The position numbers and the translations under genes were made by a program. Source: Mesorhizobium japonicum MAFF 303099 (GTDB taxonomy: Bacteria; Pseudomonadota; Alphaproteobacteria; Rhizobiales; Rhizobiaceae). From it: a DNA stretch of 64,000 nucleotides. Under the pieces are notes generated by a model, which did not search any database, was not told where the DNA came from, and worked only from the letters and a program-made list of their open reading frames with translations. Positions 31,204 to 39,726 of the stretch are shown piece after piece. The stretch spans positions 1,116,001 to 1,180,000 of the forward strand of contig NC_002678.2 in the NCBI RefSeq assembly GCF_000009625.1, written 5' to 3'. Every line of letters begins with the position of its first letter. Positions within the stretch are counted from its first letter, which is position 1.

Positions 31204-31559
31204 TCCAGCGCTCCTTTTTTCCATTCATAGGCAAAGCCGATGGTCAGCACTGCCAAAAACACCATCATCGACCAGAAGCCGAGCATGCCGATCTTCGAGA
31301 AGGACACGGCCCAGGGAAACAGGAAGGCCACTTCCAGATCGAAGATGATGAACAGGATCGACACCAGGTAGAAGCGGATGTCGAATTTCATGCGGGCATC
31401 GTCGAACGAGTTGAAACCGCACTCGTACGCGGAAAGCTTTTCGGGATCGGGATTGCGATAGGCCACAAGGAACGGTGCGGCCAGCAGCGCCAGGCCGACG
31501 ACCAGCGCCACGCCGATGAACAGGACGATGGGCAGGTACGAACTGAGAAGTGCGTTCAT
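31194..31559 (-). CDS. nuoA: NADH-quinone oxidoreductase subunit A
   Basis: This 121-residue first gene of the operon has three transmembrane helices and the conserved [20 protein letters not shown] loop, whose cysteine lies near the quinone tunnel. The ATG at 31559 gives the usual start [10 protein letters not shown]; an in-frame codon at 31583 is less likely. Confidence 0.96.
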   Translation of the reverse strand: MNALLSSYLPIVLFIGVALVVGLALLAAPFLVAYRNPDPEKLSAYECGFNSFDDARMKFDIRFYLVSILFIIFDLEVAFLFPWAVSFSKIGMLGFWSMMVFLAVLTIGFAYEWKKGALEWD

Positions 31560-31892
31560 GCAGCGGCTTTCCGTTGGCGCCAATCCACTTTGATTACAGC
31601 ACCGGACCTTATTGCGGAAGCGTGACAGATTAACCGCTGAACCGTTTTAAGGGGCCTATGCTGCAACGCGGCGAGGGTTAGCGCAGCACTTCCAGCGAAG
31701 CAAGTCAAACCTTGTTCAAAACGCCGACCTGGACGGCATATCCGGAGAAACTGGTCCGATCCGCTCCTGTTTGATTTCCTTCTATTTTTACTCCACTTTT
31801 CTCTCCTGACAGGGTTGCGGCCAAAACCCTGCTAGCATGGACCGGAATCACCCGTCAGACCCACAGTCGAAGCACCTCAGAGTGATGCCTGC
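31560..31892. other. Divergent intergenic region upstream of nuoA and the YcaQ-like gene
   Basis: This 333-bp region must contain the nuo operon promoter (minus strand) and the promoter of the plus-strand YcaQ-like gene. It is richer in A/T than its surroundings, with a pyrimidine-rich tract around 31765-31810. I could not identify a convincing -35/-10 pair for either direction, and I see no small gene or repeat. Confidence 0.4.
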
Positions 31893-33092
31893 ATGAAGGA
31901 AAAAATCTCGCTTGCGATGGCTCGGCGCATCGCGCTCGCCGCACAGGGGTTTCTCGATCCCCGCCCAAATGGCACACCCGACCGCCGCCACTTCGCCCGC
32001 GTGCTCTCCCGCACCGGCCTGCTGCAGATCGATTCCGTCAGCGCGGTGGTGCGCGCGCATTATATGCCGCTTTATTCCCGCCTTGGCCCCTATCCCCTGG
32101 CCTTGCTCGACAATGCCGCCGTGACGCGCAAGCGCATGGTCTTCGAATACTGGGCGCACGAGGCGTCCTTCCTGCCGGTCGAGACCTACCCGCTGATGCG
32201 TTGGCGCATGCAGCGCGCCGAGCACGGCGACGAGATGTATCTGGGCCTGGCCAAATGGGGCCGCGAGCATGCCGCCTATATAGAAGAGATCTACCGCGAG
32301 GTCGTCGCGCGCGGCCCGATCGCGGCTTCGGCGCTGGAAGGCCAGAAAGGTTCGGGCGGCTGGTGGGGCTGGAGCCATGCCAAGCATGCCTTCGAATGGC
32401 TGTTCTGGGCCGGGCGCATCACCACGGCACACCGCCGCGGCTTCGAGCGCTTCTATGATTTGCCCGAGCGCGTGCTGCCGCAGGCGATCCTCGATCTGCC
32501 GGTGCCGGCGGCCGAGGACGCGCACCGCGAATTGCTGCGCATCTCGGCTCGTGCCCACGGCGTGGCGACATCAGGCGATTTGCGCGACTATTTTCGGCTG
32601 TCGCCGGCCGACATGAAAGGCCGGCTGGAGGAACTGGTCGAGTTGGGCGAGCTCGTGCCAGTGCGTGTCGAAGGCTGGGACAAGCTGGCTTATCTCCATA
32701 AGGACGCCCGCCTGCCCCGGAAAATCGGGGCCCGCGCCTTGCTGGCACCGTTCGACCCGGTCGTCTTCGAGCGCTCGCGCTCGGAGCGGCTGTTCGATTT
32801 CCACTACCGCATCGAGATCTACACGCCCGCCGAAAAGCGCCAATACGGCTATTACGTCCTGCCCTTCCTCCTCGGCGATAGGATCGTCGCGCGTGTCGAC
32901 CTCAAGGCAGACCGGCCAGCCAGCGTCCTGCGCGTCCACGCCGCCTACGCCGAACCCGGCGCGCCACCTGAAACCGCCGCGCAACTCTTCGAGGAACTGC
33001 AGCAGATGCAGGGCTGGCTTGGCCTTGAACGCATCGAAGTGACGCCCGCCGGCGATCTGGGTCCGGCGCTCGCCGACATCGCCATGTCGTAG
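31893..33092 (+). CDS. Winged-helix protein of the YcaQ/AlkZ DNA glycosylase superfamily
   Basis: This 399-residue protein belongs to the HTH_42 superfamily, which includes YcaQ and AlkZ, glycosylases for alkylated and cross-linked DNA. The key segment is TGLLQIDSVSAVVRAHYMPL, with Gln45-Ile-Asp47 at the position of the catalytic QxD/QxQ motif. Tandem winged-helix domains and FDPVVFERSRSERLFDFHYRIE are also characteristic. A YcaQ-type repair role is inferred from the family and motif. Confidence 0.82.
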   Translation: MKEKISLAMARRIALAAQGFLDPRPNGTPDRRHFARVLSRTGLLQIDSVSAVVRAHYMPLYSRLGPYPLALLDNAAVTRKRMVFEYWAHEASFLPVETYPLMRWRMQRAEHGDEMYLGLAKWGREHAAYIEEIYREVVARGPIAASALEGQKGSGGWWGWSHAKHAFEWLFWAGRITTAHRRGFERFYDLPERVLPQAILDLPVPAAEDAHRELLRISARAHGVATSGDLRDYFRLSPADMKGRLEELVELGELVPVRVEGWDKLAYLHKDARLPRKIGARALLAPFDPVVFERSRSERLFDFHYRIEIYTPAEKRQYGYYVLPFLLGDRIVARVDLKADRPASVLRVHAAYAEPGAPPETAAQLFEELQQMQGWLGLERIEVTPAGDLGPALADIAMS

Positions 33093-33099
33093 CCGCGCG

Positions 33100-33128
33100 T
33101 TGACACCACTGCCTCCAAGAGCCTAAAT
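33100..33128 (+). promoter_or_regulatory. Candidate promoter of the cobalamin operon
   Basis: TTGACA at 33100-33105 and CTAAAT at 33123-33128 are spaced by 17 bp, close to the rhizobial housekeeping promoter consensus. Transcription would start about 7 bp later, at the first base of the riboswitch P1 stem (33136). Confidence 0.6.
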
Positions 33129-33135
33129 CCGCTCC

Positions 33136-33370
33136 AGACGGTCCCTTGCCCGCAACGGCAGGGGCTAAGAGGGAATGCGGTGCGGGATTTCGATCTCAAA
33201 TCCGCGGCTGTCCCCGCAACTGTAAGCGAAGAGCCAAGGCCGAAAGCCACTGGGACGTTCCCGGGAAGGCGGCACCCAAGGCGATGACCCGCGAGCCAGG
33301 AGACCTGCCGTCTGCGACAAAAGAATCCGATCGCCCGGCGGGTTTCCGGGCAAGGAGCCCGGCTTTTGGA
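33136..33370 (+). promoter_or_regulatory. Cobalamin (AdoCbl) riboswitch with SD-sequestering expression platform
   Basis: The aptamer runs from AGACGG (33136-33141), pairing with CCGTCT (33308-33313) as P1. It contains the conserved B12 box GCCAGGAGACCTGCC at 33295-33309 and the CCGCAACTGTAAGCG core. Downstream, CCGGGC (33346-33351) can pair either with upstream GCCCGG (33333-33338) or with downstream GCCCGG (33357-33362). The second hairpin places AAGGAG, the Shine-Dalgarno of the TTG at 33366, in its loop and stem. Ligand binding probably favours the SD-masking hairpin and represses the operon when B12 is plentiful. Confidence 0.93.
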
Positions 33371-33794
33371 CCAGAACGGCAGTTTTTCGGCTGGCACAGC
33401 GGACAATGCGTCCGCCGACGGCGAAGCCTTGGCCGGCGTCACGGTCATCGTCTGCGCCTCGTGCCGCGACGAGACCGGCTCGGATGCCCATCCCCGCGCC
33501 GGCGAACTTTTGGCCGAAGACACGCGCCAGGCCGCAGTGGATGAGAACATCCGCATCCGCACGGTCGAGTGCCTAGGCAATTGCAAGCGCCGCCTGAGTG
33601 CCGCGATCCTGCGCGATGGCTGCTGGAGCTACGTCTTCGGCGACCTGACCGCGACCAGCGGCACCGACCTCGTCACCGGCGCCAAACTCTTCGCCACTTC
33701 GACGGACGGCCTCATTCCGTGGCGCGGCCGGCCCGATTCCCTCAAGCGCGGCCTCGTGGCCCGCATTCCTCCCCTCGACCTGTTGAAGGATTGA
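33366..33794 (+). CDS. DUF1636 protein, predicted thioredoxin-like [2Fe-2S] protein
   Basis: This 142-residue first gene of the B12 operon starts at a TTG at 33366, with AAGGAG eight bases upstream inside the riboswitch hairpin. It has a CASC motif (C30, C33) and ECLGNC (C69, C73), a CxxC...CxxxC spacing like thioredoxin-fold [2Fe-2S] ferredoxins. The first 22 residues are low-complexity. DUF1636 proteins often neighbour cob genes and CobW. A redox or metal-handling role in cobalt insertion is inference. cobW begins 2 bp after its stop. Confidence 0.85.
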   Translation: MDQNGSFSAGTADNASADGEALAGVTVIVCASCRDETGSDAHPRAGELLAEDTRQAAVDENIRIRTVECLGNCKRRLSAAILRDGCWSYVFGDLTATSGTDLVTGAKLFATSTDGLIPWRGRPDSLKRGLVARIPPLDLLKD

Positions 33795-33796
33795 TC

Positions 33797-34834
33797 ATGA
33801 GCGCTTCCGTCACCCGCGTCCCCTGCACTGTCGTCACCGGCTTCCTCGGCGCCGGCAAGACGACGCTGGTCCGCCATCTCCTGGAAAACGCCGGCGGCAA
33901 GCGCATTGCCATCATCGTCAACGAGTTCGGCGACATCGGCATCGACGGCGAGATCTTGAAGGGCTGCGGCATCGACACCTGCCCGGAGGAAAACATCGTC
34001 GAACTGGCCAATGGCTGCATCTGCTGCACCGTGGCCGACGATTTCGTGCCGGCGCTCGACCAGATCCTGTCGCTCAACCCGAAGGTCGACCACATCCTGA
34101 TCGAAACCTCGGGCCTGGCCCTGCCCAAGCCGCTGGTCCAGGCCTTTCAATGGCCAACGGTGAAGAGCCGCGTGACCGTCGACGGCGTCATCGCCGTGGT
34201 CGATGGCCCAGCGCTGGCCGAAGGCCGCGTCGCCAACGACATGGACGCCCTGCAGGCGCAGCGTGCCGGTGATGACAGCCTCGACCATGACGACCCGGTC
34301 GAGGAACTGTTCGAGGACCAGATCGCCTGCGCTGACCTGATCATCCTGTCGAAGAGCGACCTGATGGATGCCGCCGGTTCGGCCCGCGCCAACGCCATCA
34401 TTGGCGAACACTCCGCCCGCGCCGTGAAGATCGTGTCGACCTCGCATGGCAAGGTGGACCCCTCGGTGCTGCTCGGGCTCGGTCTCGCGGTCGAGGACGA
34501 TATCGAGAACCGCAAATCCCATCATGACGGCGCCTTCGACCACGAACATGACGACTTCGACACCTTCATCGTCGACATCCCGTCGATCGCCAATCCGGAC
34601 GAGCTGGCACAACGCGTCGCCGCCGCCGCCGAACAGGAAAACGTGCTGCGCGTGAAAGGCTTCGTCGAGGTCGGCGGCAAGCCGATGCGGCTTTTGCTGC
34701 AGGCCGTCGGCCCGCGCGTCAATCATTACTATGACCGTGCCTGGACGGCCGAAGACGACCGCCGTTCGCGCCTGGTCGTGATCGGCCTCAAGGGGCTGAA
34801 CCGCCCGGCAATCGAGCGTATACTCGCCGGCTGA
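33797..34834 (+). CDS. cobW: Cobalamin biosynthesis GTPase CobW
   Basis: CobW is a COG0523 metallochaperone GTPase thought to deliver cobalt to the chelatase. The 345-residue protein has Walker A GFLGAGKT (15-22), the CxCC metal-binding motif (C74, C76, C77, in GCICC), a DHILIETSGLA switch-like segment and a His/Asp-rich stretch (HHDGAFDHEHDDFD). The true start is the ATG at 33797; upstream sequence in this frame belongs to the preceding gene. Confidence 0.96.
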   Translation: MSASVTRVPCTVVTGFLGAGKTTLVRHLLENAGGKRIAIIVNEFGDIGIDGEILKGCGIDTCPEENIVELANGCICCTVADDFVPALDQILSLNPKVDHILIETSGLALPKPLVQAFQWPTVKSRVTVDGVIAVVDGPALAEGRVANDMDALQAQRAGDDSLDHDDPVEELFEDQIACADLIILSKSDLMDAAGSARANAIIGEHSARAVKIVSTSHGKVDPSVLLGLGLAVEDDIENRKSHHDGAFDHEHDDFDTFIVDIPSIANPDELAQRVAAAAEQENVLRVKGFVEVGGKPMRLLLQAVGPRVNHYYDRAWTAEDDRRSRLVVIGLKGLNRPAIERILAG

Positions 34835-34852
34835 TTTCAGACACGGGCCGCG

Positions 34853-37800
34853 ATGCATATCCTCACCACGACCTCCGCCTCGCTCGACGACCTCGCCGAG
34901 CCGGTCGATCTGCGGCAGACGCCGGCGGATATCGTGGCCTTGTCCTTCACCGACAGCGACCTCGCCGGACTGGCGGCCGCCTGGAAAGCGGATGCCAGCC
35001 GCCTGCCCTCGATGCGGCTGGCGGCGCTCCGCGACCTGCGCCATCCCATGTCCGTCGACCTCTGGGTCGACAGCGTCGCGCGCCGCGCCAAGATCATCCT
35101 GGTGCGCATCCTCGGCGGCTACGACTGGTGGCGCTATGGCTGCGACCAGCTGGCCTCGACCGCCCGAGAGCGCGGCATCCAGCTGGCGCTGTTGCCGGGC
35201 GAGAGCCACGACGAGGATTTGCGCCTGATCGAAGCCTCGACGCTGCCGCGCCAGGAATTGGACGCGCTGCTCGGCTATTTCCGCGAGGGCGGCCCGGCCA
35301 ATATGGGCGCGCTGGTGCAGAGGCTGGCCAGGCTGGCTGGGCAGGACGCGGCCGTTGTTGAGCCGGTGGCGGTGCCAAAGGCCGGCTACTACCAGCCAGG
35401 CCGCGGCGTCGTCCCCCTCCCCCTCGAGAGGGAGGGAAAGGTCGCGCCCATTCTCTTCTACCGCTCGATGCTGCTGGCCGCCGACGTCGCGCCCATCGAC
35501 GTCCTTTTCGACGCGCTGCGGCAGCGCGGCATGACGCCTGTCCCCATCTTCGTCTCCAGCCTCAAAGACCCGACATCCCTGGCCTTCGCGGAAACCGCCC
35601 TCGCCACGCTCAGACCCGCCGCCATCATCACCGCCACCGCCTTCGCCTCCGGTGCTGAACCGGGCGTCGAAACCCTGTTCGACCGCGCCGGCGTGCCGGT
35701 CTTCCAGGTCATCGTCGCCACCACCCGCCGCGACGTCTGGGAAAACAACCAGCGCGGCCTGGCGCCCGCCGACCTCGCCATGCATGTCGTGCTGCCAGAA
35801 CTGGACGGCCGCATCCTCGCCGGCGCGATTTCCTTCAAGGGCGAAAGCGATGTCGATCCCGCCCTTGGCCACCGCGCCTTCGCCAACCGGCCGGAACCGG
35901 ATCGAGTGGCGCAGGTCGCTGACCGCGTGGCAGCCTTCATCAAGCTGCAGGAGACGCCCCGCGCCGAGCGCAAGCTGGCCGTCCTGATCCCCGACTATCC
36001 CAGCGCCCCTGGCCGCACCGGCTACGCCGTCGGCCTCGATGTGCCGTCCAGCGTGCTGGCCATGCTGCATGACCTGAAGGAGCAGGGCTATGGCGTTGAG
36101 GGGATTCCGCAATCGCCGCGGGCGTTGCTGGATCTATTGGAGCGGGGCGGCGACGGGCTAGGGTTGGAAGACTATGTCGGACTCTCGAAAGAGTTGCCCG
36201 CCGAGGTAATGACTGCCGTTGAGGCGGCGTGGGGAAAAGCAGAAGAAGAGACAGGTTTGCGCGAGGGGGGCGCCTCGCACAAGCCTTCGCTATCGAGCAA
36301 AAAACACTTCCCTTTCCGCGCCACGACCTTCGGCAACATCACCGTAGCCCTCGCCCCAGACCGCGGCCGCTCCGCCGATCGCCGCGCCGACTATCACGAC
36401 CCGACACTCGCGCCCCGCCACGCCCTGCTCGCCTTCGGCCTGTGGCTGCGCAAATCGCTCGGCGTGCATGCGCTCATCCATGTCGGCGCCCATGGCACGC
36501 TGGAATGGCTGCCGGGCAAGACCGTTGCACTGTCGCAGACCTGCTTCCCCGAGATCGTCACCGGCGCATTGCCCGTCATCTATCCCTTCATCGTCTCCAA
36601 TCCCGGCGAGGCGGCGCAGGCCAAGCGGCGCATTGCCGCCGTCACCCTTGGCCATCTGCCGCCGCCGCTGACCGGTGCGGGACTTGACGAAAACCAGCAC
36701 AAGCTCGAACGCCTGGTCGACGAATACGCCCAGGCCGACGGCCTCGACCGCCGCCGCCGCGACCGTCTGGCCAGGCTGATCGTCGACACGGCGCAAAAGA
36801 CCGGCCTCGCCGCCGAAGCCGGTGTCGCCAGGACCGACGCGCCCGACGAGGCGCTGCGCCGCATCGACGCCTGGCTCTGCGATCTCAAGGACTTCGCCAT
36901 CAAGGACGGGTTGCATATTTACGGCCGCGCACCCGACGATGAGTCCGACGCCATGCGCCGCCAAAGCGCCGAGGCTGAAAAGGCCGCACTGCTTGCCGCG
37001 CTCGATGGCCGCCACGTCAAGGCCGGGCCGGCCGGCGCGCCGGCGCGGGGCCGCTCCGACGTGCTGCCCACCGGCCGCAATTTGTTCACGTCGGATCCCC
37101 GCACCATGCCGACGCCGACCGCCTATGATCTGGGCAAGGCGGCGGCCGAAGAAGTGGTGCGCGGCTATCTGCAATCGCATGGCGACTGGCCGCGTTCCCT
37201 GGTCATCGACCTCTGGGGTTCGGCCTCGTTGCGCACCGGCGGCGAGGAGATCGCGCAAGGCCTGGCGCTGATGGGCTGCCGGCCGCAATGGGATGCCGCC
37301 ACCGGCCGCATCACAGGCATCGAAGTGCTGCCGCCGGCCACGCTCGGCCGCCCGCGCGTCGACGTCACCTGGCGCATATCGGGCCTGTTCCGCGACATGT
37401 TCCCAACCCAGATCGCGCTGATCGACGCCGCCGCCAACGCCGTCGCCGCCCGCGACGAGGAGGATTCGGAAAACCCGCTCGCGGCCCGGACCCGAGCGGA
37501 TGGCAAGATCAGCCCGCGCATTTTCGGCACCTCACCCGGCACCTATGGCGCCGGCGTCGAGGATCTCCTGTCTAGCGGCGACTGGGCGGCGCGCGAAGAG
37601 ATCGGCCGCGCGTATCTCGACGCCACCTCACACGCCTATGGCGGCGCCGGCGGCGAAGGCATCTCGGCGCCCGGCGCCTTCGAAACCCGCATCGCCGAAG
37701 CCGATCTTCTGGTCCACACTGGCGACGACCCCGGCCGCGACATCCTCGAAGGCTCCGCCGACGTCGCCTTTATCGGCGGCTTTTCGGCTGCGCTTGCCGC

Positions 37801-38233
37801 GCTTGGCCGGAATGCCGATGTCATCGTGCTCGATACGACAGACCCGCAAAAGCCGAAGCCGCGCTCGGTCAGCGAGGCCGTATCGCGGGTGGTGCGCGCC
37901 CGCGCGATCAATCCCCGCTTCATATCCGGCCAGATGCGGCACGGCCCGCGCGGCGCCTCCGAATTCGCCGAGACGGTCGACCGACTGGTCGGCTTCGCCG
38001 AAACCACGCACGCCATATCGGGCGCGCTGATCGAGGCCGTGCACGACGCCTATGTCGGCGACGCGGACGTTCGCGCCTTCATCCTTCGGGAAAATCCGGC
38101 AGCCGCCAAAGTCATTGCCGAACGTTTCCTGTCGGCGCGCCGGCGCGGACTCTGGCATCCCTTGCGCAATTCCATCGACGACGATCTCGCCGCGCTGATT
38201 GCCGAGGCCGAGGCGCTGGGAGTGGCGGCATGA
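34853..38233 (+). CDS. cobN: Cobaltochelatase subunit CobN
   Basis: This large subunit of the ATP-dependent CobNST chelatase inserts cobalt into hydrogenobyrinic acid a,c-diamide. It has 1126 residues, somewhat shorter than the roughly 1275 of Pseudomonas denitrificans CobN. Conserved CobN/BchH segments include HVGAHGTLEWLPGKTVALS, WRISGLFRDMFPTQI and GAGVEDLLSSGDW. Two short stretches look inserted: a GC palindrome near residues 188-195 and a repeat scar near residues 470-478. The frame is open throughout. The cobS/cobT chelatase subunits are not in this window. Confidence 0.95.
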   Translation: MHILTTTSASLDDLAEPVDLRQTPADIVALSFTDSDLAGLAAAWKADASRLPSMRLAALRDLRHPMSVDLWVDSVARRAKIILVRILGGYDWWRYGCDQLASTARERGIQLALLPGESHDEDLRLIEASTLPRQELDALLGYFREGGPANMGALVQRLARLAGQDAAVVEPVAVPKAGYYQPGRGVVPLPLEREGKVAPILFYRSMLLAADVAPIDVLFDALRQRGMTPVPIFVSSLKDPTSLAFAETALATLRPAAIITATAFASGAEPGVETLFDRAGVPVFQVIVATTRRDVWENNQRGLAPADLAMHVVLPELDGRILAGAISFKGESDVDPALGHRAFANRPEPDRVAQVADRVAAFIKLQETPRAERKLAVLIPDYPSAPGRTGYAVGLDVPSSVLAMLHDLKEQGYGVEGIPQSPRALLDLLERGGDGLGLEDYVGLSKELPAEVMTAVEAAWGKAEEETGLREGGASHKPSLSSKKHFPFRATTFGNITVALAPDRGRSADRRADYHDPTLAPRHALLAFGLWLRKSLGVHALIHVGAHGTLEWLPGKTVALSQTCFPEIVTGALPVIYPFIVSNPGEAAQAKRRIAAVTLGHLPPPLTGAGLDENQHKLERLVDEYAQADGLDRRRRDRLARLIVDTAQKTGLAAEAGVARTDAPDEALRRIDAWLCDLKDFAIKDGLHIYGRAPDDESDAMRRQSAEAEKAALLAALDGRHVKAGPAGAPARGRSDVLPTGRNLFTSDPRTMPTPTAYDLGKAAAEEVVRGYLQSHGDWPRSLVIDLWGSASLRTGGEEIAQGLALMGCRPQWDAATGRITGIEVLPPATLGRPRVDVTWRISGLFRDMFPTQIALIDAAANAVAARDEEDSENPLAARTRADGKISPRIFGTSPGTYGAGVEDLLSSGDWAAREEIGRAYLDATSHAYGGAGGEGISAPGAFETRIAEADLLVHTGDDPGRDILEGSADVAFIGGFSAALAALGRNADVIVLDTTDPQKPKPRSVSEAVSRVVRARAINPRFISGQMRHGPRGASEFAETVDRLVGFAETTHAISGALIEAVHDAYVGDADVRAFILRENPAAAKVIAERFLSARRRGLWHPLRNSIDDDLAALIAEAEALGVAA
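35415..35437. repeat. Short GC-rich palindrome within cobN
   Basis: An imperfect 22-bp palindrome of the form CCCTCCCCCTCGAGAGGGAG lies in frame in cobN, encoding VPLPLEREG. It interrupts otherwise conserved sequence and resembles short palindromes common between rhizobial genes. It may be a relic of a repeat insertion; evidence is composition and symmetry only. Confidence 0.35.
36264..36285. repeat. Scar of the cobG palindromic element within cobN
   Basis: The sequence GAGGGGGGCGCCTCGCACAA and the two bases after it match the outer right end of the cobG palindromic element at 20 of 22 positions. It is read in the same codon frame in both genes (EGGAS-R/H-KP). The rest of the element is absent. 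A chance match is unlikely given length and frame, but only a genome-wide search could settle it. Confidence 0.5.
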
Positions 38234-39726
38234 ACGCCTTCTCACGTCGCGGCGCCTGTCCGGCCCTGTCGGCGCCGATGCAGACCGGCGACGGGCTGTT
38301 GGTGCGGCTCAACGCGGTCTATGTGGGATTGTCGCCGAAGCTGTCGATCGGTCTGGCCGAATCCGCCCTGCGGCATGGCAACGGCATCATGGAAGTGACA
38401 GCGCGTGGAAGCCTGCAGATACGCGGACTGACCAGGGAAAGCGCTGCACTGCTCGCGGCGGAAGTCGATGCGCTGGGCATTGCGGTGCGCACCGGAGTGC
38501 CGGTGGAGACAGGGCCGCTGGCGGGCATCGACCCGCGGGAGATCGCCGATCCGCGACCGCTGGCTGAGCGGATCAGGGCGGCGGTTGAAGAGGCCGGGCT
38601 GACGCCAAGACTGGGGCCGAAGGTGTCTGTCGTGGTGGATGGCGGCGGGCAGCTAACACTGGATGCGGTGACGGCCGATGTGCGGTTGAAAGCGTTGCGG
38701 AGTGGTGCCGGGGTTCGGTGGCAGGTGTCTGTTGCGGGTGATGGGCAGAGTGCAAGATTGCTGGTCGCGGCGGAAGACCACGCGGCCCGCGATGTCACGG
38801 TTGCGGTGCTCAGAATGGTGGCCGAGAAAGGCCGCGAGGCTCACGCAAGAGATTTGTCGGAGCGGCAATTAGTATCTCTCGCAGGCTGGCATTCTGTGGC
38901 GCCCCCCTCTGTCCTGCCGGACATCTCCCCCACGAGGGGGGAGATCAGCAGCTTCGCCGCCGGCTCCCTTTCTGAAACCATGCCGCATGTTTCGGCGCCT
39001 GGAGTTGGCGAAACCGGCGGCGCAGGCATAATCTCCCCCCTCGTGGGGGAGATGTCCGGCAGGACAGAGGGGGGCGCCTCGCGCAAACCTATCGGCCTTT
39101 TCCCCATAGCCGGCGACACTTTCACTCTCGGTATAGGCCTCCCCTACGGCAGCATGCCGGCGGATAAAATCATCGACCTTGCGCAAAGCGCCGTCACCCT
39201 CGGCACCAGCGAAATCCGCCTCGCCCCGGGCCGCGCCCTGCTCTTCCTCGGCCAACCATCCGCCGCCAACCAATCCCTCCAAACCATCGCCGCCGCCCTC
39301 GGCTTCGTCACCTCCCCTTCCGACCCGCGCACGCGCATCGCCGCCTGCCCCGGCACGCCGGCCTGCGCCTCCGGCCGCATCGCCACCCGCACCATCGCCG
39401 AGACGATCGCCGCCGAAAACGCCGACACCCTCGACTTCACGCTGCACATTTCCGGCTGCGCCAAGGGCTGCGCGCATCCCGGTCCGGCGGCGCTCACAAT
39501 CGTCGGCGGCGAAAATGGAGCCGGACTTGTCGTGAACGCGACGGCAAAGGCCCTTCCTGCGGGCTACAGGCCGGGCTATGACGCCGCGCGCGGTATCGGT
39601 CGCGTCGCGGCGGTGATCCGCAGCGCACGATTTCAAGGCGAGACCGCCGCTGCTTGCCTGACAAGGCTCGGGCCGGCGGCAATCGCCGAGGCTTACCGAC
39701 AGGCCCAAACTAAAAAACGGAAATGA
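38230..39726 (+). CDS. cobG: Precorrin-3B synthase CobG
   Basis: CobG is an iron-sulfur monooxygenase that converts precorrin-3A to precorrin-3B, the oxygen-dependent ring-contraction step. The 498-residue protein has nitrite/sulfite reductase-like ferredoxin-like halves and cluster ligands C373, C379, C410 and C414 (CPGTPAC and CAKGC). It is about 60 residues longer than usual because a palindromic repeat is inserted in frame at residues 223-283. The start overlaps the cobN stop (ATGA). Whether the inserted loop is tolerated is unknown, but the Cys ligands and frame are intact. Confidence 0.93.
   Translation: MNAFSRRGACPALSAPMQTGDGLLVRLNAVYVGLSPKLSIGLAESALRHGNGIMEVTARGSLQIRGLTRESAALLAAEVDALGIAVRTGVPVETGPLAGIDPREIADPRPLAERIRAAVEEAGLTPRLGPKVSVVVDGGGQLTLDAVTADVRLKALRSGAGVRWQVSVAGDGQSARLLVAAEDHAARDVTVAVLRMVAEKGREAHARDLSERQLVSLAGWHSVAPPSVLPDISPTRGEISSFAAGSLSETMPHVSAPGVGETGGAGIISPLVGEMSGRTEGGASRKPIGLFPIAGDTFTLGIGLPYGSMPADKIIDLAQSAVTLGTSEIRLAPGRALLFLGQPSAANQSLQTIAAALGFVTSPSDPRTRIAACPGTPACASGRIATRTIAETIAAENADTLDFTLHISGCAKGCAHPGPAALTIVGGENGAGLVVNATAKALPAGYRPGYDAARGIGRVAAVIRSARFQGETAAACLTRLGPAAIAEAYRQAQTKKRK
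38898..39078. repeat. 181-bp palindromic element inserted in frame in cobG
   Basis: Two 48-bp arms (38898-38945 and 39031-39078) are perfect inverted copies of each other. Each starts or ends GGCGCCCCCCTCTGTCCTGC and contains a shorter internal palindrome (CTCCCCCACGAGGGGGGAG). The 85-bp spacer also has self-complementary ends (CGCCGCCGG with CCGGCGGCG). It adds peptides such as PPSVLPDISPTRGE and SPLVGEMSGRTEGGA to CobG. This peptide pattern is, to my knowledge, recurrent in Mesorhizobium proteins. The organisation resembles the in-frame palindromic elements of Rickettsia (RPE). Confidence 0.9.

Noticed and set aside
33629..36112. An 827-codon minus-strand frame across cobW and cobN
   Set aside because: Shadow frame of well-supported genes; composition is unlike a protein and there is no ribosome-binding site.
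38841..39125. A 94-codon minus-strand frame containing PPSVLPDISPTRGE
   Set aside because: It is created by the palindromic element, whose arms encode the same peptide on both strands; not a gene.
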